From Sunxiuqinia elliptica (GTDB lineage: Bacteria; Bacteroidota; Bacteroidia; Bacteroidales; Prolixibacteraceae): a DNA stretch of 64,000 bases. The position numbers and the translations under genes were made by a program. The notes under the pieces are model-generated. The model worked only from the letters and a program-made list of their open reading frames with translations, ran no database searches and was not told the origin of the DNA. Shown here piece after piece: positions 63,642 through 64,000 of the stretch (position 1 is the first letter of the stretch; each line of letters opens with the position of its first letter). The DNA is taken from NCBI RefSeq assembly GCF_900113005.1, contig NZ_FONW01000003.1:292674-356673 (forward strand), written 5' to 3'.

Positions 63642-64000
63642 GTAAGGGCTTCACTTCGAGTGAAGCTCTTACTCGCAGGCTGGAGTGGAGCCCTAACATT
63701 TAACCGGTCATTCTATTGATCAGGTGAATGGGAGTCACCTGATCAATACGCACCATTACCTGCACGTTCAACGCTTCAGGCAGCATCTTTAAGCCAAGCC
63801 ATAACCCTTAAGGGTAGTTAATCGCGAATCGGAATTCGCGACACCTAATAGACAGCCTTCCGATGAAGCTTATCCGTCAATCTAGTGAGGGCTCTACTTT
63901 GAGTGAAACCCTTACTCGCAGGCTGGAGTGGAGCCCTAACATTTAACCGGTCATTCTATTGATCAGGTGAATGGGAGTCACCTGATCAATACGCACCATT
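63642..64000. repeat. 243-bp direct repeat unit with palindromes, running off the window
   Basis: A unit starting at 63642 is repeated from 63885. The 90 bp from 63668-63757 are identical to 63911-64000; the first 26 bp of each unit are diverged. Each unit contains palindromes: GTAAG..CTTAC at 63642-63672, a perfect 13-bp inverted repeat with 7-nt loop at 63715-63747 (again at 63958-63990), ACCCTTAAGGGT at 63804-63815 and CGCGAAT/ATTCGCG at 63823-63840. The array continues beyond the edge. It looks like mobile palindromic repeats or part of a larger repeat array. Confidence 0.75.

Noticed and set aside
63313..63699. Reverse-strand 128-codon frame over the repeat tract
   Set aside because: Its heptad-like protein follows from the 21-nt repeat, several frames are open at once, and no start signal or flanking gene supports it.

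Overview
The window reads as a chromosomal segment of a Bacteroidota bacterium, probably a facultatively anaerobic member near Marinilabiliales/Prolixibacteraceae. This rests on Bacteroidota-type proteins (HYC_CC_PP family, OstA-like, DUF4293, DUF2795, RlmI, an ECF sigma/FecR pair), TAnnTTTG-type -7 boxes, few strong Shine-Dalgarno sites, and Rnf together with aerobic and anaerobic ribonucleotide reductases. The lineage is an inference. No tRNA, rRNA, CRISPR array or transposase gene was seen.

Layout. 1-3.2 kb: FecR (cut by the left edge), its ECF sigma factor, a 2-hydroxyacid dehydrogenase-like protein and aspartate dehydrogenase. 3.4-6.7 kb: lipoate ligase, a cluster of palindromic repeats, a DUF5808 protein, a K+ channel and a tract of 21-nt repeats. 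7-11.5 kb: an acidic helical protein, FtsH and cardiolipin synthase. 11.6-15.5 kb: a flavin oxidoreductase, nitroreductase, Hsp31/glyoxalase III and AraC-regulator cluster with a likely operator. 15.7-19 kb: a metal-linked operon (HYC_CC_PP, HMA protein, TonB receptor). 19.2-26.4 kb: a cobalamin riboswitch followed by nrdB, nrdA, nrdD, a 48-residue ORF, nrdG and a CWC protein. 26.4-35.7 kb: a hydrolase, two glycosyltransferases, an RRM protein, RlmI, an RNase D-like exonuclease, DUF5063 and RecQ. 35.9-44.2 kb: guaB, three parvulin/SurA-type proteins, MoxR and an OstA-like protein. 44.2-48.2 kb: DUF2795, PduO-type cobalamin adenosyltransferase, an ABC ATPase and RecG. 48.4-54 kb: RseC plus rnfBCDGEA. 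54.4-59.9 kb: DUF4293, an AddA-like helicase-nuclease and an S41 peptidase. 60-64 kb: an AT-rich accessory segment with a helicase-nuclease fusion protein, a 14-bp inverted repeat, a 20-unit 21-nt repeat tract and 243-bp direct repeats running off the right edge.

How it fits together. Both oxygen-dependent and oxygen-sensitive ribonucleotide reductases sit behind one B12 riboswitch, which predicts a B12-dependent class II enzyme elsewhere in the genome. The R2 subunit has Phe where the radical Tyr should be and Glu as first metal ligand, the class Ic pattern. Rnf would couple ferredoxin and NADH to an ion gradient. The three parvulin-type proteins and the OstA-like protein serve the outer membrane. 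The best candidates for something undescribed are the helicase-nuclease protein at 60-62.6 kb and the two 21-nt repeat tracts.
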